A stretch of 64,000 nt of DNA from Zingiber officinale (taxonomy: Eukaryota; Streptophyta; Magnoliopsida; Zingiberales; Zingiberaceae): NCBI RefSeq assembly GCF_018446385.1, contig NC_055989.1, forward strand, positions 133,017,004-133,081,003, read 5' to 3'. Made by a program: the position numbers and the translations under genes. Below are positions 36,330 through 46,269 of the stretch, one piece after another. The notes under the pieces were generated by a model. That model saw nothing but the letters and a program-made list of their open reading frames with translations, did not search any database and was not told the DNA's origin. The stretch's first letter is position 1; each line of letters opens with the position of its first letter.

Positions 36330-36757
36330 GATACTAGTAATTTGCAAATTGTTGTGTCACTTCTTCCTCTTCCATATAGAAAGTATTACATACCCTACTG
36401 TAAATAAATAGAAATTGCAAAAGATGTTTAAAAGGATGCTTACTACTATAATGCCAAAAGCTCCTAATTACATCATCCAATATATGTTGATCCTTATCCT
36501 AATTAATTGCCAAAGAACCCTCATTTGGCAAAATACCAAAGAAAGATTTTTCTGCATGTCAGATAAATGAACACACTTCTTCAAGGGAATGTGCCCCTTC
36601 TAGACTTGGTTACGAGTGTGCAAAGGTGGTAAGGAGATAGTTTCCACTTCTTTTATAAGCATGTATCACAGAATCAACCTCACAAGACTTGCAAATCGAC
36701 TCCATTTCATTCCCTGACATCTCGAGGTCATTATCGCTCTTGAGGTGAGATCAAGAC
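36330..36757 (-). pseudogene. Unrecognised coding-like pseudogene fragment
   Basis: The minus strand holds a long single frame with protein-like composition: NEMESICKSCEVDSVIHAY, KRSGNYLLTTFAHS, SLEEVCSFI, HAEKSFFGILPNEGSLAIN, DKDQHILDDVIRSFWHYS and FLFIYSRVCNTFYMEEEEV. Three or more in-frame stops interrupt it (after FAHS, after CSFI and after LAIN) but no frameshift, so it has decayed by point mutation. Upstream (36760-36880) another frame reads KMLRCSDPSKTFLSKLMNRR and probably continues the exon with a shift. I cannot name the protein. Before the insertions at 37070-53392 this region adjoined the possible exon at 53625-53841 on the same strand, so both may belong to one broken host gene. 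Confidence 0.5.
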
Positions 36758-37124
36758 TCTTCTGTTCATCAATTTTGAGAGGAAAGTCTTGGAAGGGTCA
36801 GAGCATCTTAGCATTTTAAATTTTTGGGAACTCCATCTGTAGTTTGACTAATTTTGTATACTATTTGCTCTTTATTACAGTGTCTTGGTGTCCTTGTAAG
36901 CTCGAGAGAATGCCAAAATAAAATGTTGTTTAAGGCTCTAAGAATCTAGGTATCACCCACTACGAGAGAATGACTTCTTTTTAAGCCTAATAAAACAATG
37001 AACACCAGCTCCCCTGTTCAACTACAACGTCTCAATGAGACAATGACAGTAATCATTACACCACGAATACTCAGGTGGCTGTTTGGTTCACCCTTATAAA
37101 TTAAAATAGAAATGGATATTAATA

Positions 37125-37817
37125 TGGCGATAAGGAAGAATCTATCTGTTATTGGTCAATTACCACGGTGTAGGTTAAAGGCAAGACAGTCAACACCAGG
37201 GTTTAAGCAAGGCTCGTCTACATGACCCGAGCGGGAAGTGGCTACATCGACTGATCGGAGGAACCACTGTCCGGTCGTCCATCTGGATGAACCAATGTCT
37301 GGTCAACTCAGTCGGCAGGAGAGTTGGCCGAGTGGGCCACTCGTCTGGCTTGGGATATGACATTATACGTATTCATAACAAACTGATAAAATAATAAAAG
37401 AGGAAAAGGCTGAGATACTTAATCAGGAGAAGAGAAAATAAAAGAGAATATTCCATCTATCATTGAATTCAACGAAGTCAAGACAAAATAGTCTTCTGCC
37501 GATAGTTAATATTAGTTCCATGAATGTAAGAAGCCAAGGCAAAGATGCCTTCTATCGGCAATTAATATGGAAGATGGAGGGTCACTAAGAAAGGTATAAA
37601 AGAGTATGCTAAGTATGAAGAAAGTAAGATTGATCTCTGTCCCTATTATTTTTTGATTTCTCTTCTCACTTCTGTTTTTAACTTAGGCGTCGGAGGGCCA
37701 ATGCTAGAGACTCCTTCCCTGGTTTGATTTGTTTTGCAGAGAAAAACGAGGTCTTCGTCCAATCAGTAGAGCCACCACATTCCTTGCTTTCTAGCTTCAC
37801 GCTTTCAGACAAGATCA
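37125..37817 (+). repeat. 5' LTR of the Gypsy element
   Basis: It aligns with 51702-52397 over its full length with many substitutions (for example GCTACATCGACTGATCGG/GGTTACATCGGTCGATTGG). TATA box TATAAAAG lies at 37595-37602. The exact first base is uncertain, because the 5' edge is rearranged compared with TGATGTGATGATAAG in the 3' LTR. Confidence 0.8.
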
Positions 37818-37889
37818 TTTTGGCGCCGTCTATGGGAACGTAACTTGCATCCGAATGAGAAGATAGAAGATGCTGGACGACTCACAATG

Positions 37890-38965
37890 GTGACACTGAC
37901 GCAAGAGGATCTCGACATGATAATACAAGCCAGAGCAGCGAAGATGGTGGAGCAACAGCAACAATAGGCACTGGCCGACCGCCAAGCTCAAGAGCTTGCA
38001 GCCTCAGCAGCAGGTCGCCAGGCTGAGCAAGGGAACTAAGCGGAACAACTCTCCACTCGGGGACCGAACAAGAGGCCGATCGACACTTATGGGGAAGCCC
38101 CTAATGCGCCGGTCTCATTCCACCAAGCACTGTTATAGACTCCAACAGAAGAGAAGGGTCGAGCGGACAAAGATCGGGGAACTTCCTTGGATGAGGCGCC
38201 CGCTCGAGACACAAGGAAAAGGAAAACACTCAGATAGGATGATTCGCCTGAGTGGGTCAATCAACAGTTTTCGGAGGGGATTCTAAACAACCCTCTGTCG
38301 AAGCATTACACCCACTGACGATCGAGAAATCTGTTGGAGTGAGCGATCTTGACGACCACTTGGCTAAGTTTGATAACCTGGCCACACTTCACCAATACAT
38401 GGATGGGGTGAAATGCCGAGTCTTCCTCACCACGTTATCTGGATCGGCACAATATTAGTTCAAACGGTTGCCGAGCAGTTCAATCCATAGCTTCAAAGAC
38501 TTCCGAGCGACCTTCCTGCATCACTTCGCTAGTAGTCGCTGCCACCAGAAAATGAGTGTGAATCTATTCTCGCTGAAGCAGGGGCCTCGAGAGGCATTAA
38601 GGGCCTATATACAGCGCTTCAATTAGGTAGCGATGGACATCCCGATAGTCTCCTTGAACGTATTGGTGAACGCCTTCACTCAAGGGCTCACCGAAGGAGA
38701 GTTCTTTCGGTTGCTTATTCAGAGCCCGCTGAGGTACTTTGCCCACCTACAAAAGAATGCAAATGAATACATCAACATGGAAGAAGCCCAGACAGCAAGG
38801 AAGAAGGAGATGCCCGCCAAGCCCGTAGGAGCGTCTGAATGTCGACAGCCGAGCAGTCATCAAGCCCCCCGAGGGGCCTCGATCAAGAGGAGCCCCACCA
38901 CACGAGCCCATGACACATGCCGTGCAGCATGTGGCGGCCGCTTGTCCAAAGGCCGCAAAAGGTAA
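37890..38965 (+). pseudogene. Gypsy gag (retrotrans_gag), broken
   Basis: Collinear pieces in shifting frames include the start MVTLTQEDLDMI at about 37887, a Gln-rich stretch, DSPEWVNQQFSEGILNNPL, DLDDHLAKFDNLATLHQYMDG, FKDFRATFLHHFASS, NLFSLKQGPREALRAYIQRF and LVNAFTQGLTEGEFFRLLI. These match the conserved gag of Tat-type Gypsy elements, which forms the capsid. At least five stops interrupt it (for example TAG near 37966 and 38456). Confidence 0.8.
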
Positions 38966-39404
38966 GATGTGGACGCTGATGTTCTGCTCCTTCCACTAGT
39001 CGACGACACACAACACCCGAGACTGCTACGACCTGGCAACTAGCAGGCCGGCCCTGCGGGGATATCGTCGTCGATCGCCATCACCTGATTTGCGACAAAG
39101 ATGTCGATCAACCGTTCAAAGGGAAGAAGAAAGGGCAATAGCCAAACCATGCCACCATCGGCCTCAGCATGGGAACAATCCAAGTCCTGCCAAAGTCTCT
39201 GTCGAGCGGAACAAACCGTTGGCACGGGTGGAAGAGAATCGGAGTAACGTTGCTCGGGGAGAGATAGGAATGATCGTCAACTGACCAACAGACGGAGATT
39301 CTAACCGAGCAAGAAAGTCGCATGCTAGACGACTCGAGATCCACAGTCGCTGCAGCAAGGAGAGAGCTAAAGGACCCGAGATCAGTTTCGGCCCTAGAAA
39401 TTTA

Positions 39405-39900
39405 GAAGGAGTGGAAATTTCTTACGATGATGCACTGATCATCCGAGCAGTAATCGCCAATTATACGATCCATCGAACTTTTGTTGATACAGGGAGCTCG
39501 GTGAATATCATATACAAGAAGGCATTCAATCAGTTGCAAATCGACCGAAGCAAATTGTTGCCAATGACGACCTTACTCATGGTTTCATGGGCAACAAAGT
39601 ATTGCCGATTGGCAAGACCAAGTTGGCCATCTCACTCGGCGAGGAGCCCCTAAAGAGGACAAGGACCACAAACTTTATTGTAGTAGACCCACCGTCGGCC
39701 TACAACGTTATATTAGGCCTACCAGCCCTCAATGAGTTTCGAGCGGTAATGTCCACCTACTTCCGGAAGATTAAGTTCCCGGTGGACGACAAGGTGGGGG
39801 AGAAGTCAATGGTGACCAATTGGTTACTCGGTGATGCTATGTCGAGATGGTCAGATCAGGAGCAAGGACAACTCTGGAAAACCCGCGCTTGGAGGTGAAT
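39405..39900 (+). pseudogene. Gypsy aspartic protease, frameshifted
   Basis: Frame one reads VIANYTIHRTFVDTGSSVNI (active site DTGSS); a shifted frame then reads MGNKVLPIGKTKLAISLG and FIVVDPPSAYNVILGLPALN, the flap and the ILG motif. One frameshift near 39580 separates them. It is followed by the linker into which the Copia element inserted at 40029. Confidence 0.8.
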
Positions 39901-40028
39901 GCCATCATTGAGAAGGCCCCTACGATGATTTATGAAGAAAAGGAAGAGGTCCAGATTCATCCTAGCCGGTCGAAAGCGACCACCTTCATTGCCGCCGATC
40001 TAGAGAGAGAGAGAAAGGCAGAGCTATT

Positions 40029-41029
40029 TATTGGAGCAATCCCAATGGTCCGTGCGACCATGTGTTTTGGTGTTTGGGCAAAGGGTTTAAGTTAGGTTCA
40101 CCCTTGTATTTGATATGTGTATTTGAGTTGTGCAGGTTTGCAGGATACACATGTGACTCAGGTTGATGGCTTCGGGTCTGGTGAAGGATGGAGCATCTGA
40201 GGGACCATGGACAAGGCAGCGAGGACAAGGGCCGAGGGAAGCGACTTCGAGGCATACGCGAAGGATGGCATTGGGGACGAGCCGCGGGCTTGAATGCATC
40301 CGAGGGACGAGAGCCAAAGGAAGTAGGCTTGAAGGTAAAAGGTCAAAGCTGCAAAGGAAGCATCAAGTGAGTCATAAGGGTGAGGGTACGAGTGCACGAG
40401 AGATTGTACTCGGAGTAAAATCCTAGTTTTTAGGGTTTCACTGTAGCAGTACTGTAGTGCTACTGTAGCAGTACTGTAGCGCTACTGTAGCAGTACTGTA
40501 GCAGTCGACTGCATGTTTTGGCAGTCGACTGGCAGCGAACAGAATGTGTGGAATCGAGCCGTTGGGATGTAACGTCGACTGCATGTTTTAGCAGTCGACT
40601 GGTAGGCGGGGTTTTCCAACCCGTGGCCTATAAAACCAAAGCTTGGGAGCTTGGTTTGAGTTGACGAAATAGAGGTGGTTAATCTCTATTAGTAGTCTAC
40701 TTGTGCCCTAGCATCAAAAGAGCTCTTGTGAGGGTTGTGGTGAGGTTTCTCCACCCACAAGGAGGTTTGAGCTAGCCGGAAGTTTTCCGGGGAGTAATCC
40801 ACCGAAGGATCGGGATCGTCCACCTTACGGACACGCCGTGGAGTAGGAGCTTTATCTCCGAACCACGTAAATGATCGTGTAGCTTGGTTTGAATTCTTTC
40901 CTTTAGTATTTAGCTTTCTACTTGTTTTGTTTGCATTTCCGCTTGCGCACTAACGTTGTAGAAAGAAGCGAGTATTTGGGGGCGCCGTCTATCCAACCCC
41001 CCTTCAAGCCGGCCGTCCGATCCCCAACA
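40029..41029 (+). repeat. 5' LTR of the nested Copia element
   Basis: U3 contains ACTGTAGCAGTACTGTAG repeats (about 40440-40500) and two pairs of CAGTCGACTG palindromes (cores 40505/40525 and 40575/40595), immediately followed by TATA box TATAAAA at 40629-40635. Confidence 0.9.
40441..40612. repeat. U3 palindrome array: CAGTACTG/TAGCGCTA words and paired CAGTCGACTG (20-bp spacing)
   Basis: TCGA cores at 40505 and 40525, and at 40575 and 40595, are each 20 bp apart. The preceding 60 bp alternate the 8-bp palindromes CAGTACTG and TAGCGCTA. The same window of the 3' LTR (44281-44455) is heavily different. Confidence 0.85.
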
Positions 41030-41031
41030 AG

Positions 41032-41043
41032 TGGTATCAGAGC
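41032..41043 (+). other. Primer binding site of the nested Copia element
   Basis: TGGTATCAGAGC, complementary to initiator tRNA-Met, two bases after the 5' LTR. Confidence 0.9.
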
Positions 41044-41093
41044 AAGGGCGCACTTCATCGGACTAACCACCGAGAAGAGCAACGCATAAGAAG

Positions 41094-42359
41094 ATGGCCG
41101 GGTTGATTGTCCCTCCAAAGTTTGAAGGAGGAAGCCTTGTGGACATCACATTTTGGATGATGAAGATGGAAGTCTTCTTCAACACGGATTGGGACACCAT
41201 GATGGTGGTAAAGGAGTCATTCAAAGTCCCAAAGAACAAGAAAGAAAAGAAGCTCCGAACACGACATTGGACGGAGGAGCAAACCTCACGATCGGAGGCA
41301 AACTCAAAGGTAATAGCAATTTTAATTGATTTATTGCCTCCTAATGTGATAAGTGGTGTAGGTAAATATGAGAATGCCCATGAATTGTGGAGCAAAGTGA
41401 AGAAATTACCATGGGAGGAATTTTTGCCTACACAAGAAGATGAAAAATCCGAAGAAAGTGATGAAGTGGTCCAAGAGGAGAAGAAGGACCAATCGGATGT
41501 GGAGAGCAATTCAACATCAAAAGAAGAAGAACCCAAGGAGATGGGTTTAATTGCTCAAGTTGAGGAGGAGGAAAATGAAGATGAGGCATTATCTACATCC
41601 TCAAGAATTGAAGAAAATTCCAAGGCAAGTGAAGAAGAAGAAGAGGTCTTGGAAGTGGTCAATCTAGCAAGCACCTCCACCGAAGTGAAGTCAAAGGACC
41701 ACATAATTTGCTTCGGGTGTAATAAGAAGGGACACTACAAGAGTAGATGTCCTTTGGGTAAGAAAGAGGTAACTCCTAAACTCAATTCAATTCATTTTGA
41801 ATCTAATTTGAGTTGTAGGAAGAAGAACGAGAAGAAGCACATTAGATGCTTCACTTGTGGTGAAATAGGGCACTACCACACCAAATGCCCAAGGAAGAGA
41901 GAGCTCAAAAGGTTGGGGCATTTAAGGATGTGGGAAAAGAAGTGGAGGAAGAATGGAGGCTCATGTCAAGGGGGAGCTCCAAAGGTAAAGGGTAAGGTAA
42001 ACCCAAATTTAAATTCGAAATCAAATTTAAATTCCTCCATGCATGCTAGGAATAATTGTTATTATTTACCCATGCAAAATTTTGGATTTAAATATCATGA
42101 TAGGAATAGGGTTAATGTAGATCAAAACCCTAGGAAATCTATGCATGAAAAATCTAGAAACAATAGACCTAGGGAGACCCAAGGCATTAATCCCAAGAAG
42201 GGGAGACACATGCCTAGGAAGGGTAGGTCTAGGAATGTCCAATTTGGACAAATTAACTCTAGGGTTAGAAACCTAGAGAAGGAGAATCAAGCTTTAAGGG
42301 AAAGCTTGATAAGTTGGAACAATTCCTTAAGAGATTCAATGTTGGATCTAAGGAATTAA
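41094..42359 (+). CDS. Copia/Sirevirus-like gag with two zinc knuckles
   Basis: This 421-aa ORF starts 50 bp after the primer site. It opens MAGLIVPPKFEGGSLVDITF, a Copia gag start (LTR-adjacent F-G-G motif), has the helix KYENAHELWSKV (about 91-102), a long Glu/Ser-rich linker (110-200), and intact CCHC fingers CFGCNKKGHYKSRC (206-219) and CFTCGEIGHYHTKC (252-265). A basic Asn/Arg-rich segment and a short coiled coil (EKENQALRES) follow. Gag should coat and package RNA. The ORF ends at 42359, where a second frame takes over. Compared with the partner at 58145, the N-terminal gag core is shortened. All finger residues are present, so RNA binding could be retained. Confidence 0.85.
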   Translation: MAGLIVPPKFEGGSLVDITFWMMKMEVFFNTDWDTMMVVKESFKVPKNKKEKKLRTRHWTEEQTSRSEANSKVIAILIDLLPPNVISGVGKYENAHELWSKVKKLPWEEFLPTQEDEKSEESDEVVQEEKKDQSDVESNSTSKEEEPKEMGLIAQVEEEENEDEALSTSSRIEENSKASEEEEEVLEVVNLASTSTEVKSKDHIICFGCNKKGHYKSRCPLGKKEVTPKLNSIHFESNLSCRKKNEKKHIRCFTCGEIGHYHTKCPRKRELKRLGHLRMWEKKWRKNGGSCQGGAPKVKGKVNPNLNSKSNLNSSMHARNNCYYLPMQNFGFKYHDRNRVNVDQNPRKSMHEKSRNNRPRETQGINPKKGRHMPRKGRSRNVQFGQINSRVRNLEKENQALRESLISWNNSLRDSMLDLRN

Positions 42360-42784
42360 GGATGATGTTGGGTAGCCAAAGACCCAATAATGATAGATCG
42401 GGCTTGGGATACCGATCTAGTCCCTCCAAGGCCAATGAGAGTTCATATGCTAGGGTGGCAAATGATCATGGCAAGGGAGAGGTCTCCAAGGCTAAGGGAA
42501 AGTCTTATGCTAGGGTTGCATATGACTATAGCAAGGAGAAGTCAATTAATGGCAAGGGAAAGTCATTTAATGGTAAGAAGAAATTAACCAAGGATAAGGT
42601 GTCCAAGGTTAAGAAAGTTACGTTTGTAGGCCAAGTGTCACCGGGGGTGGACCGATGTGGCCTAGCCATTGTGGAAGAGTCACCTAGGGAGGTGGCTAAG
42701 GCTAAGAGCTCTAGGGGGAGCTCAAAGAGTCAATTTGGGACCCATGGCCAATGGATCTCAGGTGGGTTCTACTTGGGGGTCTAG
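42314..42784 (+). CDS. Gag C-terminal extension in the -1 frame
   Basis: This frame overlaps the end of the gag ORF by 46 nt and continues the same protein family: FNVGSKELRMMLGSQRPN and SGLGYRSS align with the equivalent part of the element at 59378. A short repeated motif (SYARVANDHGKG, SYARVAYDYSKE) and a Lys/Gly-rich tail follow. It could be reached by -1 frameshifting or, more simply, mark a 1-nt indel near 42300. It ends before any protease motif appears. Confidence 0.6.
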   Translation: MEQFLKRFNVGSKELRMMLGSQRPNNDRSGLGYRSSPSKANESSYARVANDHGKGEVSKAKGKSYARVAYDYSKEKSINGKGKSFNGKKKLTKDKVSKVKKVTFVGQVSPGVDRCGLAIVEESPREVAKAKSSRGSSKSQFGTHGQWISGGFYLGV

Positions 42785-43211
42785 AGGAGCCATGGAGTGT
42801 GCCAAGTGGTTTAGAGACGGACTTGAGTCTCAAACCTAGGGAATTGGCACACATGGTTTATGTTTCATGCAAGAAATATGACAATTGGGGTCATATTGCA
42901 TGATAATTGGTTTTGGAAGTATAGATGCCATATAAACCAATGCTAGGGATGCATTGTGGGTTGGTATGGGCAAATACATCAAGAGGAAGCCAAAACTAGG
43001 ACTTTAGGTCAAGGTTCAATTGAACTTTTTAGCTAGTTTTGTGTTTTGTGTCAATCTTGGGATTGGTGATAGATATATTTTTATATATATTTTTCCCAAG
43101 TAGATATTGATATAATAGACCTCTCCACAAAATTTGGGGATTTTTGGAGGTCTGTGGAATTTCTGGCGCATTTCTGAAGTTGGCCAGAAAAGGCTGATTT
43201 TTTCATGAATA

Positions 43212-43335
43212 GTGTACCAGTCGACTGGTACAGTTACCAGTCGACTGGTAACACTGTTCACGAGCACAGAATGTCTCTGTAAGCTCGTTTTCATGGGGGC
43301 AGTCGACTGGTACTTCTTGCAGTCGACTGATACCA
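43212..43335. repeat. Internal paired CAGTCGACTG palindromes (20-bp spacing)
   Basis: Cores at 43221/43241 and 43303/43323, both exactly 20 bp apart. The first pair consists of a perfect 16-bp palindrome (TACCAGTCGACTGGTA) and an 18-bp one (TTACCAGTCGACTGGTAA). They lie about 0.6 kb before the 3' LTR, matching the position of the internal array in the element at 24600-27364. Confidence 0.9.
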
Positions 43336-43509
43336 GTCTGAAAGTGTTTTCAGCACTAGATTTTGACCGGGTCAGCTCATATAGATGTATGCGATCCATG
43401 GGTGATACATACATGAGTTTAGGGTCATTTGGATGACAAGTTTTCAATAATTGGGATATTGTTGGAGAACTTTTTGGATGTTAGGCAAAGGGGGAGAAGT
43501 AAGGTTTAG

Positions 43510-43710
43510 TTAGGAAAACCTGAAGGGGAGCCTTGGGATAGGTTCTTAAAAAGCCCGTTGTAAAAATCCTAGCTCAATGGAGAGCTTAGGTAAAGGGGGA
43601 GCCTTGGGATAGGTCCTTCAAAAGCCTTATGTGGAAAATCCTAGCTCAATGGGAGCTTAGGTGTAGGGGGAGCCTTGGGATAGGTTCTTAAAAAGCCCTA
43701 TGCATTGTTT
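43510..43710 (+). repeat. Three tandem 71-bp units, each with a polypurine tract
   Basis: GGGGAGCCTTGGGATAGG occurs with starts near 43526, 43597 and 43668 (71-bp period), each preceded by a G-rich tract (GAAGGGG, AAAGGGGG, TAGGGGG). Together with the main tract at 43858-43870 this gives multiple candidate PPTs, a known Sirevirus feature. Confidence 0.85.
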
Positions 43711-43871
43711 CGGCGGTTGCCAAGTGTGTTGCCTTGGCAACGTAAGTCCATTCGGCGGTATAAGTCCAAGTGTGTAACCTTGGCAACGTAAGTCCATTTG
43801 TTTTAGCATGTTTATTTGCTATATGTTTTCCCTAACTTAAATGTATTGCCAAACACCAAAAAGGGGGAGAT

Positions 43872-44875
43872 TATTGGAGCAATCCCAATGGTCCGTGCGA
43901 CCATGTGTTTTGGTGTTTGGGCAAAGGGTTTAAGTTAGGTTCACCCTTGTATTTGATATGTGTATTTGAGTTGTGCAGGTTTGCAGGATACACATGTGAC
44001 TCAGGTTGATGGCTTCGGGTCTGGTGAAGGATGGAGCATCTGAGGGACCATGGACAAGGCAGCGAGGACAAGGGCCGAGGGAAGCGACTTCGAGGCATAC
44101 GCGAAGGATGGCATTGGGGACGAGCCGCGGGCTTGAATGCATCCGAGGGACGAGAGCCAAAGGAAGTAGGCTTGAAGGTAAAAGGTCAAAGCTGCAAAGG
44201 AAGCATCAAGTGAGTCATAAGGGTGAGGGTGCAGTGCACGAGAGATTGTACTGGAGTAAAATCCTAGTTTTAGGGTTTCTTGTGGCAAGATCAGTAAGCG
44301 CTCGTAGCACCGTAGCGCCATCTTGTAGCAATCGTGATCATTGCATGTTTTAGCATCGTGCGATCGCGCCGATCGGGCGATCGAATGTGTGGAATCGAGC
44401 CGTTGGGATGTAGCGGTCGAATTTCCACAGAGGGTACACCATGTCGACTGGTAAGGGGGTTTTCAACCGTGGCCTATAAAACCAAAGCTTGGGAGCTTGG
44501 TTTGAGTTGACGAAATAGAGGTGGTTAATCTCTATTAGTAGTCTACTTGTGCCCTAGCATCAAAAGAGCTCTTGTGAGGGTTGTGGTGAGGTTTCTCCAC
44601 CCACAAGGAGGTTTGAGCTAGCCGGAAGTTTTCCGGGGAGTAATCCACCGAAGGATCGGGATCGTCCACCTTACGGACACGCCGTGGAGTAGGAGCTTTA
44701 TCTCCGAACCACGTAAATGATCGTGTAGCTTGGTTTGAATTCTTTCCTTTAGTATTTAGCTTTCTACTTGTTTTGTTTGCATTTCCGCTTGCGCACTAAC
44801 GTTGTAGAAAGAAGCGAGTATTTGGGGGCGCCGTCTATCCAACCCCCCTTCAAGCCGGCCGTCCGATCCCCAACA
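43872..44875 (+). repeat. 3' LTR of the nested Copia element, with altered U3 window
   Basis: Identical by eye to the 5' LTR from 43872 to 44230 and from about 44465 to 44875. In between it differs strongly: only one GTCGAC core (44444) remains, and CGATCG words appear (44360-44383). Single-base losses (ACTCGG to ACTGG, one T of a T-run) flank the window. TATA box at 44475-44481. Confidence 0.85.
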
Positions 44876-44929
44876 CTATTTGCTTACCTTAGGCGGAATC
44901 ATGAGGTGTTCGTCTAGTCAACCCACGAG

Positions 44930-45790
44930 CTCCCCAGAATCTCGTTGAGCGTCACCCAGCACGAGCTTCATATTCGACCAGACACCTGACCCGTGAAGCA
45001 GAGGAAAAATGACTTCAGCGCAGAGCAAAACCTGATCATCTGGACAGAAATAGAGAAATTACTAGAGGCCGACCACATCCGGGAAGTCCAATTCCCAAGC
45101 TGGTTAGCTAATGTCGTGCTGGTCTCTAAGCCGGGAAACAAATGGTGGGTGTGCATCAACTTTCGTAACTTGAATAAGGTGTGCCCGAATGATTTCTATC
45201 CGCTGTCCTGGATAGACCAGATGATGGACTCTACGGTGGGCTATGAGCTGATCTGCATGCTCAACGCGTATCAAGGTTACCACCAAGTGTCGCTTGCCAA
45301 AGAAGATTAGGAAAATGTTAGTTTTATCACGGTCGATGGAATGCTCTGCTACAACGTCATGCCGTTCGGACTGAAGAACGCTGGTACCACTTACCAGAGG
45401 CTAATGAATAAGGTGTTTCGGAAGCAGATTGGCCGCAACTTAGAGGTATACGTCGACGACATATTAATAAAGTCAGTCTGAGCTGCTGATCCATGTGCAG
45501 ATATCGAAGAAACATGCCGAACCTTGAGGACATACGGGATGAAGCTGAACTCGAGCAAGTGTCTGTTCGACGCTAAGAGTGGACACTTCCTCGAATATAT
45601 CATTACCGAATGGGGTATTAAGGCGAATCCAAGCAAACTGAAGGTGTTATAAGACATGTTCCTGCCCTGCAACTTGAAGGAGGTCCAATGGCTGACCGGA
45701 CTGATGATCGCACTGTTCAGATTCATATCCAAGTCATCTGACCAGATCCTGATGTTCTTCAAGGTGCTGCACCAAGCGATAAAATTTTAG
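44930..45790 (+). pseudogene. Gypsy reverse transcriptase, broken by stops
   Basis: Collinear RT blocks are visible: EKLLEADHIREVQFPSWLAN, VLVSKPGNKWWVCINFRNLN, MLNAYQGYHQVSL, MPFGLKNAGTTYQRLMNKVF and EVYVDDILIKS, which holds the catalytic YVDD. Stops occur after ED (45308) and after LIKSV (45481). It directly follows the Copia insertion. Confidence 0.85.
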
Positions 45791-46269
45791 TGGGACGCGG
45801 AGTGCGACCGGGCGTTGGAAGAGCTCAAGGAGTATCTTAACTCCTTGCTTGTGTTAGCTAAGCCAAGTGCTGGGGAGCCGCTCTGGATCTATCTGTCATC
45901 CACCAAGTATGTGGTCAGCTCATCATTAGTTAAGCAAAATGACCTTGAACAGTAGCTCGTGTATTTTCTAAGTCATATATTGAAAGATTCAGAGTCCCGC
46001 TACACTTGTCTTGAAAGTTAGCTTATGCATTGGTGTTAGCCGTTCTGAGACTCCGCCCGTACTTCTTCGCCCATTCTATCATCATCATGACCAACAGTAC
46101 CTTGGGAAGAGTTCTTCTCAACCCAGAAGCATCCGAGTGGCTAATCAAATGGACAACCGAACTAAGCGAGTTTGATATTTAATATCAACCTCGAACGACA
46201 ATCAAAGCTCAGGCCTTAGCTGATTTCGTCATAGAGGTTCAGAACGCCGAGCCAGCAGCAACTTGGAGA

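Larger units (their letters stand above)
40029..44875 (+). mobile_element. Sirevirus-like gag-only Copia element (4.85 kb), nested in Gypsy
   Basis: LTRs 40029-41029 and 43872-44875 start TATTGGAGCAATCCC and end CCCCAACA. The primer binding site TGGTATCAGAGC is at 41032-41043 and the polypurine tract AAAAAGGGGGAGA ends at 43870. Target duplication is ctatt. Only gag (41094-42359) and a gag-extension frame (42314-42784) are encoded; protease, integrase and RT are missing, so it depends on an autonomous relative. Outside one U3 window I see no difference between the LTRs over about 750 bp, which points to a very recent insertion. Multiple G-rich tracts before the 3' LTR and homology of the gag extension (GSKELRMMLGSQR) to the element at 56534 (GSKCLNMILGSQR) support a Sirevirus relation. 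Confidence 0.9.
40024..44880. repeat. Target site duplication ctatt flanking the nested Copia element
   Basis: ctatt occurs at 40024-40028 and 44876-44880. Removing the element and one copy rejoins the Gypsy polyprotein region (protease-RT linker, which continues at AYLRRNHEVFV). Confidence 0.88.

Noticed and set aside
40028..40426. Matching ORFs in both LTRs of the nested Copia element (about 75-115 aa, both strands)
   Set aside because: Identical because the LTRs are identical; they lie in U3 and show no domain.
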